Source of the DNA: Ewingella sp963519305
GTDB lineage: Bacteria > Pseudomonadota > Gammaproteobacteria > Enterobacterales > Enterobacteriaceae
Assembly: GCA_963519305.1 (NCBI GenBank)
Contig: CAUQMS010000006.1
Location: 62,001-126,000 of the forward strand
Length of the DNA stretch: 64,000 nucleotides
Reading direction: 5' to 3'
Shown here: in pieces, positions 52,145-60,083 of the stretch
How positions within the stretch are numbered: the stretch's first letter is position 1
Layout: each line of letters begins with the position of its first letter
Made by a program: the position numbers and the translations under genes
Notes under the pieces: generated by a model
What the model was told of the DNA's origin: nothing
The model's input: only the letters and a program-made list of their open reading frames with translations
Databases searched by the model: none

Positions 52145-53400
52145 GGCTGACTCCCTGCGTTCCTGGCGCTGTCCATTCTGCCGAGAACGCCTTGCAGACT
52201 GGCTTCTGAATCAATCAGAAACTGACCGGAAGCGACCACCTGCTGGCCCTCTTTCAGGCCGGAGAGGATCGCGGTCTTACCGGCAGACTCCGGCCCGAGG
52301 ATGACCTCAACCGGGGAAAAGTGCTGATTACCGTCGCTGACGATCACGACATTGCGCAGTCCTGTACGGATCACCGCCTCGCCCGGCACGGTGAGATATT
52401 TCGTCTCAGCGTTGCTGTGTAACGTGACATTAGCAAACATACCGGGCCTGAACTGCTGCTGAGGATTCGCCAGTTCAACCCTGACCTTCAGCGTACGGCT
52501 GGCGGCGTCGGCCACCGGCAAGATGGCGCTGACGTTGCCGATAAACGTTTTACCGGGGTAAGCCGGAAAGGTGATCTGTGCCGGCTGACCTGACGCCACC
52601 CTGGCACCCTGTGATTCAGGCACGGCGACGTCGAGCCAAACCGAAGCGATCCCGTTGAGTGTCACCAGCGTATTGCCGCTGGAAACCACCATGCCCTGAC
52701 GAATGTCGAGAGACTGAATCACCCCTGCGACAGGTGCCGTCAGGGTCACCACCGGTTGCGGTTTACCGCTGCGCGTGACTTCACTTATCAGCGAAGAAGG
52801 CATACCCAGCAGTAACAGACGCTGTTTTGCCGCGCGGGTCAGGGCGCTGTCGCCGGTGCTGCGCATCGCCAGATACTCGGCCTGCGCACCCGCCCAGTCA
52901 GGCATCAGCAGATCCACCAGCGGAGCACCGGCCCTGACGATATCGCCCGCCGCCAGCGGATAACTGCGCTGCACAAAGCCGTTGCTGCGCGCCTGCACAA
53001 TCGCCACATCACGGTCATTGAGCACCACGTTAGCGAGCGCATTAACGGTGGTATCAACGTGGCCGGAGGTGACGTTCACCAGCCGGAACGCCAGGTTTTG
53101 TACAACGCCGGAGTCAATCCGCACGCTGCTACCCGCGGTTTTTTCGTCGGCATATTTGGGTACCAGCTGCATGTCCATAAAGGGTGATTTTCCCGGCTTA
53201 TCAAAATGCTGGGCCGGTGCCATCGGGTCATACCAGTACAGGGGTTTATTTTCAGCCGGTGCGGCGTCTCTGGCGGACACTGTATGCGTCCCGGCAGCCT
53301 GCGTTTTGCCATACCAGTAACCGGCGGCACTGCCCGTTGCAAGACCCGCAGCAATGCAGACCAAAGACATGGCCGCCAGCGGGAAAGATTTGCGTTTCAT
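52141..53400 (-). CDS. cusB: CusB, periplasmic adaptor of the copper/silver pump
   Basis: 419 residues. The N-terminal signal/anchor (AAMSLVCIAAGLATGSAAG) is followed by a Met-containing metal-binding module, LYWYDPMAPAQHFDKPG and SPFMDMQLVPKY. Then come lipoyl-like and beta-barrel domains of a membrane-fusion protein (VQARSNGFVQRSYPLAAGD, VTLTAPVAGVIQSLDIRQG). It links CusA to CusC and receives metal from CusF. Overlaps both cusC upstream and cusA downstream by four bases. Confidence 0.93.
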   Translation of the reverse strand: MKRKSFPLAAMSLVCIAAGLATGSAAGYWYGKTQAAGTHTVSARDAAPAENKPLYWYDPMAPAQHFDKPGKSPFMDMQLVPKYADEKTAGSSVRIDSGVVQNLAFRLVNVTSGHVDTTVNALANVVLNDRDVAIVQARSNGFVQRSYPLAAGDIVRAGAPLVDLLMPDWAGAQAEYLAMRSTGDSALTRAAKQRLLLLGMPSSLISEVTRSGKPQPVVTLTAPVAGVIQSLDIRQGMVVSSGNTLVTLNGIASVWLDVAVPESQGARVASGQPAQITFPAYPGKTFIGNVSAILPVADAASRTLKVRVELANPQQQFRPGMFANVTLHSNAETKYLTVPGEAVIRTGLRNVVIVSDGNQHFSPVEVILGPESAGKTAILSGLKEGQQVVASGQFLIDSEASLQGVLGRMDSARNAGSQP

Positions 53401-54641
53401 GGTTGAACTCCTGCAAAGGTGTAATAGAGGCTGGCAGCCAGTTGTGCGCGCTGGCTTTGTAGTCCGGCTTTACGCAGCTGCTGCTCAAGCACGGCGCTGC
53501 GGGCGTTAATCAGGGCTGTGCCCTCGCCGGTGCCACGCGAATAACTGGCGTTCAAAAGCGTGACCTTTTGCCGAGCCAGCGGCAGCCAGCTCTGGTCGAT
53601 GCGTTCAATCTGGCGGGTAAGGGTGGCGTAATCGGCGAGATCGTTATTGAGCTGATTAGTTTGCTGACGCAGAGCAGCATCCCGCAGTTCACCCACTTGT
53701 GTCAGGTCGAGGGTTTTGGCGGCAATAACCGGGTCCTGACGGCTGGCGGCAAACACCGGCAGGCCGACGGTAAATTGCACAGACACCATGTTGCCGAATT
53801 GCGGATCACGCCGCTGGTAGTCCAGTTCGACGCTCCAGTCAGGGATTTTCTCTGCCTGTGCTGCGCGCAATTGCGCCCGCGCTTTTTCCGCTTCGCTGTT
53901 ATAAGCCTGAATTTTTGGGGTTTTATGCAGGATTTTAAGATAGGTTGCGCCATCGACCGGTAAGTCAGGTGCATTGCCCGCCAGCGGCTGTTGCGCGTCA
54001 GCGCCGATATAACGGCTGAGATTCGCCGTGGCGCTGCGCAGTTCGCGCTGAAGCTGGTCTTCACGATCGGCCAGTTCGGCCTGTTTTTCATCCGCATTCA
54101 GCGAATCAGCCAGCGGGGTACGCCCTGATACGATCTGGGCCCGTAAGGTTTTCCCCAGCAAGCCATTCTCCTGCTCCAGCTGATGCAACAGCCCAAGCTG
54201 TTGCTCAAGATAATAGCGGCTAAGCCAGGCCACGGCGGTACCCTGCGCCACATCAGTTTGCAAAATACGGTGTTGTGAACCGGCCTGCCCGACCAGCGCG
54301 TTTGCCACGTCCTCACGGGCATCGCGCTTGGCTGAATTGGGAAATTCCTGCATCAGGCCGATTTTCTCCATGGTCATCGACTCTTCGGTCAGTGAGTTCG
54401 CCATGGGACCGGAGACCGGGAAGTTGTCGAGCCCGGCGACGAGTTTCGGGTCAGGTAATGTGCCAGCGGGAATGGCGGCCGCCTGCGCAGAGTGAATGCC
54501 GGTCTGGCTGGCGGATAATTCGGGTGATTGCTGCAATGCGCTGCTTACCGCGTAGCTGAACGTCAGCGGCGCGGCGAAGGCGACAGAAGGTATTCCTGCG
54601 AGCAAAAGTTGCACAGGGAAATAGAACGATTTAAAGGACAT
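53397..54641 (-). CDS. cusC: CusC-like outer-membrane efflux protein (TolC family)
   Basis: 414 residues from the ATG at 54641. A signal peptide ends near residue 23 (VAFA). The protein is mostly long helices with two outer-membrane efflux repeats (LTFSYAVSSALQQSPELSAS; LDYQRRDPQFGNMVSVQFTVG). It lacks the N-terminal lipobox of E. coli CusC, so it is closer to CzcC-type channels. It heads the three core pump genes; the small Met/Cys-rich protein gene lies 89 bases upstream. Confidence 0.85.
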   Translation of the reverse strand: MSFKSFYFPVQLLLAGIPSVAFAAPLTFSYAVSSALQQSPELSASQTGIHSAQAAAIPAGTLPDPKLVAGLDNFPVSGPMANSLTEESMTMEKIGLMQEFPNSAKRDAREDVANALVGQAGSQHRILQTDVAQGTAVAWLSRYYLEQQLGLLHQLEQENGLLGKTLRAQIVSGRTPLADSLNADEKQAELADREDQLQRELRSATANLSRYIGADAQQPLAGNAPDLPVDGATYLKILHKTPKIQAYNSEAEKARAQLRAAQAEKIPDWSVELDYQRRDPQFGNMVSVQFTVGLPVFAASRQDPVIAAKTLDLTQVGELRDAALRQQTNQLNNDLADYATLTRQIERIDQSWLPLARQKVTLLNASYSRGTGEGTALINARSAVLEQQLRKAGLQSQRAQLAASLYYTFAGVQP

Positions 54642-54730
54642 CGTATTGATTCCATGAAAGTAACGGCACGCCAAAAGGCATACCTTTTCCCGCCAGCCAC
54701 AGGCTGAACGGCGTTAGCTATCGATAAGAA

Positions 54731-55111
54731 TCAGATGAACCGGGGAGGGCGCCACTGGCCTTCAAGGGCCGGAGAAAACGGAGTTTCAGGTGTCGGCAAC
54801 GCGTTGTCGTGATAAGGGGAAGATAACTTCAGAGGAACGAAAGAGGTCAGGATGGTGCTGAGATTACAGTTGGCGCCAAACTTACAGCTTTGCCCGCCCT
54901 GCTGCTTACCCTTCGACGACATGTCACTTTTTTGCGTCATGCAGTCATCAGGGGCGTCAGTCATTGCGGACATGCCCGGCATTGCAGCTTCTGTGCTGGA
55001 AGTCATTTCCGTCATCGTGGAACACTGGGCAATCAAATTCACCGACGCCAGCCCTAAAGAAGGCAGCGTGATGCTAAGAATGAGCAGGATCAACAGGCGG
55101 ATTTTTTTCAT
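54731..55111 (-). CDS. Small exported Met/Cys-rich protein of the cus operon
   Basis: 126 residues from the ATG at 55111. The signal peptide (LLILLILSITLPSLGLA) is followed by a segment with many Met (EAAMPGMSAMTDAPDDCMTQ) and Cys (QSCKFGANCNL) residues, then a Pro-rich tail. No family name comes to mind. Position and composition suggest a periplasmic copper/silver-binding accessory. It is on the same strand as cusCBAF and is the first gene of the cluster. Confidence 0.6.
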   Translation of the reverse strand: MKKIRLLILLILSITLPSLGLASVNLIAQCSTMTEMTSSTEAAMPGMSAMTDAPDDCMTQKSDMSSKGKQQGGQSCKFGANCNLSTILTSFVPLKLSSPYHDNALPTPETPFSPALEGQWRPPRFI

Positions 55112-55279
55112 GGGCGGCAGTGTAATGCAAAGCGACAGGACATGCATCCGTTCAAAAATAACAAAAAGTTACCGATACGATGAGGTTTGCCTGAAAAACA
55201 ACCACCCCAACAGGCGATCTCCTTGCGCCGTTGTGGCATAATGCGCGCCAAATCACATTCCTAATTAAGAGCGAGCGTT

Positions 55280-56875
55280 GTGTTAAGTACTTACAACATC
55301 ACCATGCAATTCGGCAGCAAGCCGTTATTCGAAAATATTAACGTGAAATTTGGCGGCGGTAACCGTTACGGTCTGATCGGCGCTAACGGTTGCGGCAAAT
55401 CCACTTTCATGAAAATCCTCGGTGGCGACTTAGTGCCGTCCGGCGGCAACGTGGTACTCGACCCGAACGAGCGTCTGGGTAAACTGCGCCAGGATCAGTT
55501 CGCCTTCGAACAGTTCACCGTGCTGGACACCGTGATCATGGGCCACAACGAACTGTGGGCCGTGAAAGAAGAGCGCGACCGCATTTACGCGATGGCGGAA
55601 ATGAGCGAAGCAGACGGCTATAAAGTGGCCGATCTGGAAGTCGAATACGGCGAAATGGATGGTTACAGTGCGGAGTCACGCGCTGGCGAACTGCTGCTCG
55701 GCGTGGGTATTCCCGTTGAACAACATTACGGCCTGATGAGCGAAATCGCGCCGGGCTTTAAACTGCGCGTATTGCTGGCGCAGGCGCTGTTCTCTGATCC
55801 GGAAATTCTGCTGCTCGACGAACCTACGAACAACCTGGACATCGATACCATTCGTTGGCTGGAGCAGGTGCTGAACGAACGTAACAGCACCATGATCATC
55901 ATTTCGCATGACCGTCACTTCCTGAACATGGTCTGTACGCACATGGCGGATCTGGACTACGGCGAACTGCGCGTGTATCCGGGCAACTATGACGAATACA
56001 TGACGGCGGCCACGCAGGCCCGTGAACTTCTGAGCGCCAATAACGCTAAGAAAAAAGCGCAGATTGCTGAACTGCAATCCTTCGTCAGCCGCTTTAGCGC
56101 CAACGCCTCCAAATCTAAACAGGCGACCTCCCGTGCCCGTCAGATTGACAAAATTCAGCTCGACGAAATCAAAGCGTCCAGCCGTCAGAACCCTTACATG
56201 CGTTTTGAGCAGGACAAGAAACTGTTCCGTAATGCGCTGGAAGTGGAAAAAATCACCAAAGGTTTTGATAACGGCCCGCTGTTTAAAAACCTTGGACTGA
56301 TGCTAGAAGTCGGTGAGAAAATTGCCATTCTGGGCGCCAACGGTATCGGTAAAACCACCTTGCTGAAAACGCTGGTGGGTGAGCATGAGCCGGAAAGCGG
56401 TTCGGTGAAATGGTCTGAAAACGCCAAAATCGGTTACTACGCGCAGGATCACGAATATGAATTCGATGACTCCCTGAACGTATTCGACTGGATGAGCCAG
56501 TGGAAGTCTGAGAAAGACGACGAACAGGCTGTACGCGGCATTTTAGGCCGTCTGCTGTTCGGTCAGGACGACATCAAGAAGAAAGTGAAAGTACTTTCCG
56601 GTGGTGAGAAAGGCCGTATGCTGTTCGGGAAACTGATGATGCAGCGTCCAAACATCCTGATTATGGATGAACCCACCAACCACCTTGATATGGAATCTAT
56701 CGAGTCCCTGAACATGGCGTTGGAAATGTACGAAGGCACGCTGATCTTTGTCTCTCACGACCGTGAATTCGTGAGCTCACTGGCGACCCGTATCATCGAA
56801 ATGACGCCGACCAAAGTCATCGACTTCTCCGGTAACTACGAAGACTATCTGCGTAGCCAGGGTATAAATAGTTAA
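55280..56875 (+). CDS. ybiT: YbiT, ABC-F family ATPase
   Basis: 531 residues, GTG start. Two ABC domains with Walker A GANGCGKST and GANGIGKTT, linker in between with the ABC-F spacer (KKKAQIAELQSFVSRFSANASKSKQATSRARQ, written here in parts: KKKAQIAELQSFVSRF and KQATSRARQ), and Walker B LLLDEPTNNLD and LIMDEPTNHLD. There are no membrane segments; ABC-F proteins act on ribosomes. The sequence is nearly that of E. coli YbiT, whose exact role is not settled. A terminator follows 18 bases after the stop. Divergent from the cus cluster. Confidence 0.96.
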   Translation: MLSTYNITMQFGSKPLFENINVKFGGGNRYGLIGANGCGKSTFMKILGGDLVPSGGNVVLDPNERLGKLRQDQFAFEQFTVLDTVIMGHNELWAVKEERDRIYAMAEMSEADGYKVADLEVEYGEMDGYSAESRAGELLLGVGIPVEQHYGLMSEIAPGFKLRVLLAQALFSDPEILLLDEPTNNLDIDTIRWLEQVLNERNSTMIIISHDRHFLNMVCTHMADLDYGELRVYPGNYDEYMTAATQARELLSANNAKKKAQIAELQSFVSRFSANASKSKQATSRARQIDKIQLDEIKASSRQNPYMRFEQDKKLFRNALEVEKITKGFDNGPLFKNLGLMLEVGEKIAILGANGIGKTTLLKTLVGEHEPESGSVKWSENAKIGYYAQDHEYEFDDSLNVFDWMSQWKSEKDDEQAVRGILGRLLFGQDDIKKKVKVLSGGEKGRMLFGKLMMQRPNILIMDEPTNHLDMESIESLNMALEMYEGTLIFVSHDREFVSSLATRIIEMTPTKVIDFSGNYEDYLRSQGINS

Positions 56876-56892
56876 TCATTGCTGGTGCCAGA

Positions 56893-56927
56893 CAAAAAAA
56901 CCGCCAAATAATCTGGCGGTTTTTTTA
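56893..56927. terminator. Bidirectional terminator between ybiT and moeB
   Basis: AACCGCCA and TGGCGGTT form the stem around an eight-base AT-rich loop, with A7 before and T7 after. Confidence 0.92.
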
Positions 56928-56945
56928 TGTCTGTAATCGACAGAA

Positions 56946-57707
56946 CTACTGGCTACCACACACCTCACAGCCCGCACTCTTCATCAATTTCATTTCCCGA
57001 AACTGCATCGTCATCGCATCAAACATCAGCAAACGGCTGCGCAGAACTTGCCCGAAATCCGTCAGGAGTTTGATGGCTTCCATGGCCTGCAAACTGCCGA
57101 TGGTGCCGACCAGCGGCGCCATCACACCGGCCTCGACGCAGGTCAGGGCGTTCTCACCAAACAGGCGGCTGAGGCAGCGGTAGCAAGGTTCGTCGGGCTG
57201 ATAGGTGAAGACGCTGAGCTGGCCCTCCATGCGGATGGCTGCGCCGGAAACCAGCGGCGTTTTCGATGCAAAACAGGCACGGTTAAGTTGGTCGCGGGTG
57301 GCGACGTTGTCAGTGCAGTCCAGCACTATGTCGCCCTGGCTGATAACGGCGGCGAGGGCCGGGTCATCCAATTGGCTGCTAATTTGCGTGATGGCTACAT
57401 GAGGATTAATCGCTTCCAGCGCCAGCTGCGCTGAGGCCACTTTGCTCATGCCGATGCGGGCGTCGGTATGCAGCGTCTGGCGCTGCAAATTCGACAGCGA
57501 GACCGTATCGAAATCCAGCAGCGTCAGCGCGCCGATCCCGGCCGCCGCCAGATATTGCGCTGCTGCGCAGCCCAGACCGCCTAGCCCGACAATCAGCGCG
57601 TGGCTGGCTTTCAGTTTTTCCTGCCCGTCGAAATCGAAACCCTTCAGGACGATCTGGCGGTTATAGCGCAGAGTTTCAGCGTCGGTCAGTTCCGGCAGCG
57701 TTGTCAT
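56946..57707 (-). CDS. moeB: MoeB, molybdopterin synthase adenylyltransferase
   Basis: 253 residues. The nucleotide-binding loop is LIVGLGGLGCAAAQYL, followed by DFDTVSLSNLQRQ. Zinc is held by two CxxC motifs: CYRCLSRL (about 176) and CEVCGSQ at the C-terminus. MoeB adenylates the C-terminus of MoaD so that sulfur can be added for molybdenum cofactor synthesis. It starts two bases after the moeA stop, the usual moeAB operon. The cofactor serves, among others, the Mo oxidoreductase at 22585. Confidence 0.96.
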   Translation of the reverse strand: MTTLPELTDAETLRYNRQIVLKGFDFDGQEKLKASHALIVGLGGLGCAAAQYLAAAGIGALTLLDFDTVSLSNLQRQTLHTDARIGMSKVASAQLALEAINPHVAITQISSQLDDPALAAVISQGDIVLDCTDNVATRDQLNRACFASKTPLVSGAAIRMEGQLSVFTYQPDEPCYRCLSRLFGENALTCVEAGVMAPLVGTIGSLQAMEAIKLLTDFGQVLRSRLLMFDAMTMQFREMKLMKSAGCEVCGSQ

Positions 57708-57709
57708 AT

Positions 57710-58951
57710 TCAGCCCCGCAGCAGTGCGTTAAACGGTTCGACGTCCACCCGTTCGCCGACGGCTACGCGGTCACGTTCGCGCTCCAGCACCACAAAACAG
57801 TTGGCCTGGCTGAACGAACTGAAGACGTGCGAGCCCTGATGACCGGTGGTGCGAACTTCCAGTTCACCGCTGGCATTGGTGCTGAAAATACCGCGCTGGA
57901 AATCCAGACGCCCCGGCGATTTATTAAATGGCGTAGTCGCTTTGGCTTTCAGACGCGGCGGCATCGTCCATGACGTATGACCGCTCAGCCCGGCGATAAA
58001 CGGCTGCACCAGCTGATAGAAGGTGAGGGCAGCGGAAACCGGGTTACCCGGCAGGCCGCAGAACCAGGCTTTTTTCAGCTTGCCGAAAGCGAAAGGTTTA
58101 CCCGGTTTAATCGCCAGTTTCCAGAAACCAATTTCGCCCAACTCATCGAGCATTTTCTTGGTGTAATCCGCTTCACCGACCGAAACACCGCCGCTGGAGA
58201 TCACCAGATCGGCAAAGTCATTGGCCTGTTCAAAGGCTGCACGCAGCGCCTGCGGGTCGTCGCGGATGATGCCTAAATCCAGCACTGTACAACCGATCTG
58301 CTCGAGCATCAGGCGCACAGCAAAACGGTTGGTGTCATAAATCTGCCCTTCCTGCAGCGGCGTACCGACCGGTTGCAGTTCGTCTCCAGTGGAGAAAATG
58401 GCCACTTTCAGCGGCTTGTACACGTCAACGTGTTCCACGCCGAGCGAGGCCAGCAGCGGCAATTCGGCAGCGCCCAGACGCACGCCTTGCGCCAGCACAC
58501 TGTCACCCTGTTTGATGTCATCACCGATCAGACGAATGTTCTGACCTGGCCGCACACTGGCGGTTAAACGCACGCCCGCGTCAGTCACTTCGGTCTGTTC
58601 CTGCATGATCACCGCATCCGCGCCCGGAGGCACAGGTGCGCCGGTCATGATGCGGATACAGCTTCCGGCTGGCCATTCACCGTGGAAAGGCACACCGGCA
58701 AAGGCTTTACCGGCGACGGGAAAAACAGCGCCGTCGCGCAGGTCGGTTGTGCGCAGGGCGTAACCGTCCATCGCCGAATTATCAAACGGTGGCACAAACA
58801 CCGGTGAACGCACTGGCGCGGCGGTGATGCGCCCGGCGGCGGCGGCCAGCGGCACGGATTCGACATCTTCTTCTGTTTTAGCAGGTGTATGGGCGCGCAT
58901 TTTGTCCAGCGCGTCCTGCAGTGAGATCAAACCAGCGGTATTGAATTCCAT
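57710..58951 (-). CDS. moeA: MoeA, molybdopterin molybdotransferase
   Basis: 413 residues from the ATG at 58951, with AAGGAAT upstream; the open frame further up is not conserved. Typical blocks: FDNSAMDGYALR (about 65), RIMTGAPVPPGADAV, FSTGDEL, ISSGGVSVGEADYTK and WFCGLPGNPVSAALTFYQLV. MoeA inserts molybdate into adenylylated molybdopterin with MogA. First gene of moeAB. Confidence 0.96.
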   Translation of the reverse strand: MEFNTAGLISLQDALDKMRAHTPAKTEEDVESVPLAAAAGRITAAPVRSPVFVPPFDNSAMDGYALRTTDLRDGAVFPVAGKAFAGVPFHGEWPAGSCIRIMTGAPVPPGADAVIMQEQTEVTDAGVRLTASVRPGQNIRLIGDDIKQGDSVLAQGVRLGAAELPLLASLGVEHVDVYKPLKVAIFSTGDELQPVGTPLQEGQIYDTNRFAVRLMLEQIGCTVLDLGIIRDDPQALRAAFEQANDFADLVISSGGVSVGEADYTKKMLDELGEIGFWKLAIKPGKPFAFGKLKKAWFCGLPGNPVSAALTFYQLVQPFIAGLSGHTSWTMPPRLKAKATTPFNKSPGRLDFQRGIFSTNASGELEVRTTGHQGSHVFSSFSQANCFVVLERERDRVAVGERVDVEPFNALLRG

Positions 58952-59153
58952 CTTAAATTCCTTGTGGTGCCCTCCGCACCAGACGGCAGCGGAGCGTGGC
59001 AAAAAGCATCCGGCTATTATGTCAGAGTAAAGAGTGGCTGAGAAATCACGCGAGCCAAAAACCTCCCGGTGCCAAAAAGCCGCAGCTTTTTTCTAAAAAT
59101 TGAGATCGATCCCAAAATTAAGCTGAAAAGCTGCGTATGATTACCGCTAGTTG

Positions 59154-59169
59154 TGTGACTTGGTTCACA
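59154..59169. promoter_or_regulatory. CRP-type site upstream of the HTH gene
   Basis: TGTGA-CTTGGT-TCACA, a perfect consensus, 36 bases before the start of the small HTH gene and about 200 before the divergent moeA. Confidence 0.55.
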
Positions 59170-59204
59170 AATAAATGTCGATCGCCAACGGGAGTTGCAT
59201 TGTG

Positions 59205-59435
59205 ATGAAACGAAACCGCCATCAAGCCATTCTCCGGTTGGTGGACCAGCATGAAGTGGTACAGGTGAGTGAACTGGCGCAGTGGCTGGAAGTCAGCATG
59301 GAAACCATCCGCCGTGATCTCAGCGAAATGCAGGATCAGGGGCTGATTTTACGCCGCCATGGCCGCGCCCGCCGCCTGATTCAGCAACCCGTCACCGGCT
59401 GGATGAACAGTTTGCAGCGCGCTCCGCAGCTGTAA
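59205..59435 (+). CDS. Stand-alone DeoR-type HTH protein
   Basis: 76 residues from the ATG at 59205, with GGGAG ten bases upstream. Residues 5-57 are a complete DeoR N-terminal winged helix (HQAILRLVDQHEVVQVSELA, LEVSMETIRRDLSEMQDQGL, LRRHGRARR). The sugar-phosphate-sensing domain (about 200 residues) that DeoR regulators need is absent, and a short unrelated tail follows. A terminator lies 31 bases after the stop, so this is either a real short regulator or a DeoR gene worn down to its DNA-binding part. An intact start and site favour the former. Confidence 0.75.
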   Translation: MKRNRHQAILRLVDQHEVVQVSELAQWLEVSMETIRRDLSEMQDQGLILRRHGRARRLIQQPVTGWMNSLQRAPQL

Positions 59436-59465
59436 AACTGTAACACTGCCCAAATTTAAGAACGC

Positions 59466-59497
59466 AAAAGGGAAGACATCGCTGTCTTCCCTTTTTT
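59466..59497 (+). terminator. Terminator of the HTH gene
   Basis: AAAGGGAAGACA (59467-59478), loop TCGC, TGTCTTCCCTTT (59483-59494), then TTCAT. The flanking A and T runs allow action in both directions. Confidence 0.9.
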
Positions 59498-59512
59498 CAT
59501 GCCAAATTTCTC

Positions 59513-59608
59513 TTAGCCGTGCGCAGGCTGCTGCTCAAACTCTTCGGCTTTGCTGTTTACGCAGGCCAGAATCAGCGCCACCAGCAGGAATACGTAGGAG
59601 ACCGTAAC
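59513..59608 (-). pseudogene. 3' remnant of an MFS transporter gene
   Basis: Read leftward from 59608, 31 codons and a stop encode VTVSYVFLLVALILAC then VNSKAEEFEQQPAHG. This aligns with the C-terminus of the intact transporter at 61955-63154 (TISYVMLVIAVIIAGIKSKAE...H). The coding frame is lost immediately upstream, where the immunity gene's stop codon begins at 59616. It is the last membrane helix and tail of a second, diverged transporter gene whose rest is gone. Confidence 0.8.
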
Positions 59609-59615
59609 TTTGTGA

Positions 59616-60083
59616 TTACCAGCGTAGATCGGATGTAAGCAAGAAAGTAATTGCCGCTACCATTTCAGCCATGTCATAGCGCACTTGCATTGTGATGGGA
59701 ATATGGGAATCTTCGACAGTAAATCGCTCAATCCAGCCTATCGACTGCTTCATTATAACCCTTGGTGGAATACTATTTTCTGGCTCACCAAAGTTTTCAT
59801 GCATCCACTGTCGAGACATGCTTTTCTGAAACGGTGTAGGAAGCTCATTGGGAAACGTCCAATCCTTCAAAGTATCGTGCTGAATACTCAATGTAATCTC
59901 TTTTAGTACTCGACCGTCGCGTCTGAAAGCTAAAAACACCCCTTCTTTCGCCATATCAAGACTAACTGTTGGTGAGCCTGATGCTCCCTTAGGTTCGCCC
60001 TTGTAGGTAATCAAACCGGAATCAACCAATTCTTTATAGTTTTTACCTAAACTGCGGATCAGTGCTTCAACATTTACGGTCAT
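59616..60083 (-). CDS. Immunity protein for the PAAR effector (DUF6392-like)
   Basis: 155 residues. Start VNVEALIRSLGKNYKELVDSG and PTVSLDMAKEGVFLAFRRDGR, and the end MVAAITFLLTSDLRW, resemble the DUF6392 family found next to pyocin-type toxins. No signal peptide, so it works in the cytoplasm, as needed against a nuclease. The start overlaps the toxin stop by four bases (ATGA), the usual toxin-immunity coupling. AT-richer than its neighbours. Confidence 0.8.
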   Translation of the reverse strand: MTVNVEALIRSLGKNYKELVDSGLITYKGEPKGASGSPTVSLDMAKEGVFLAFRRDGRVLKEITLSIQHDTLKDWTFPNELPTPFQKSMSRQWMHENFGEPENSIPPRVIMKQSIGWIERFTVEDSHIPITMQVRYDMAEMVAAITFLLTSDLRW

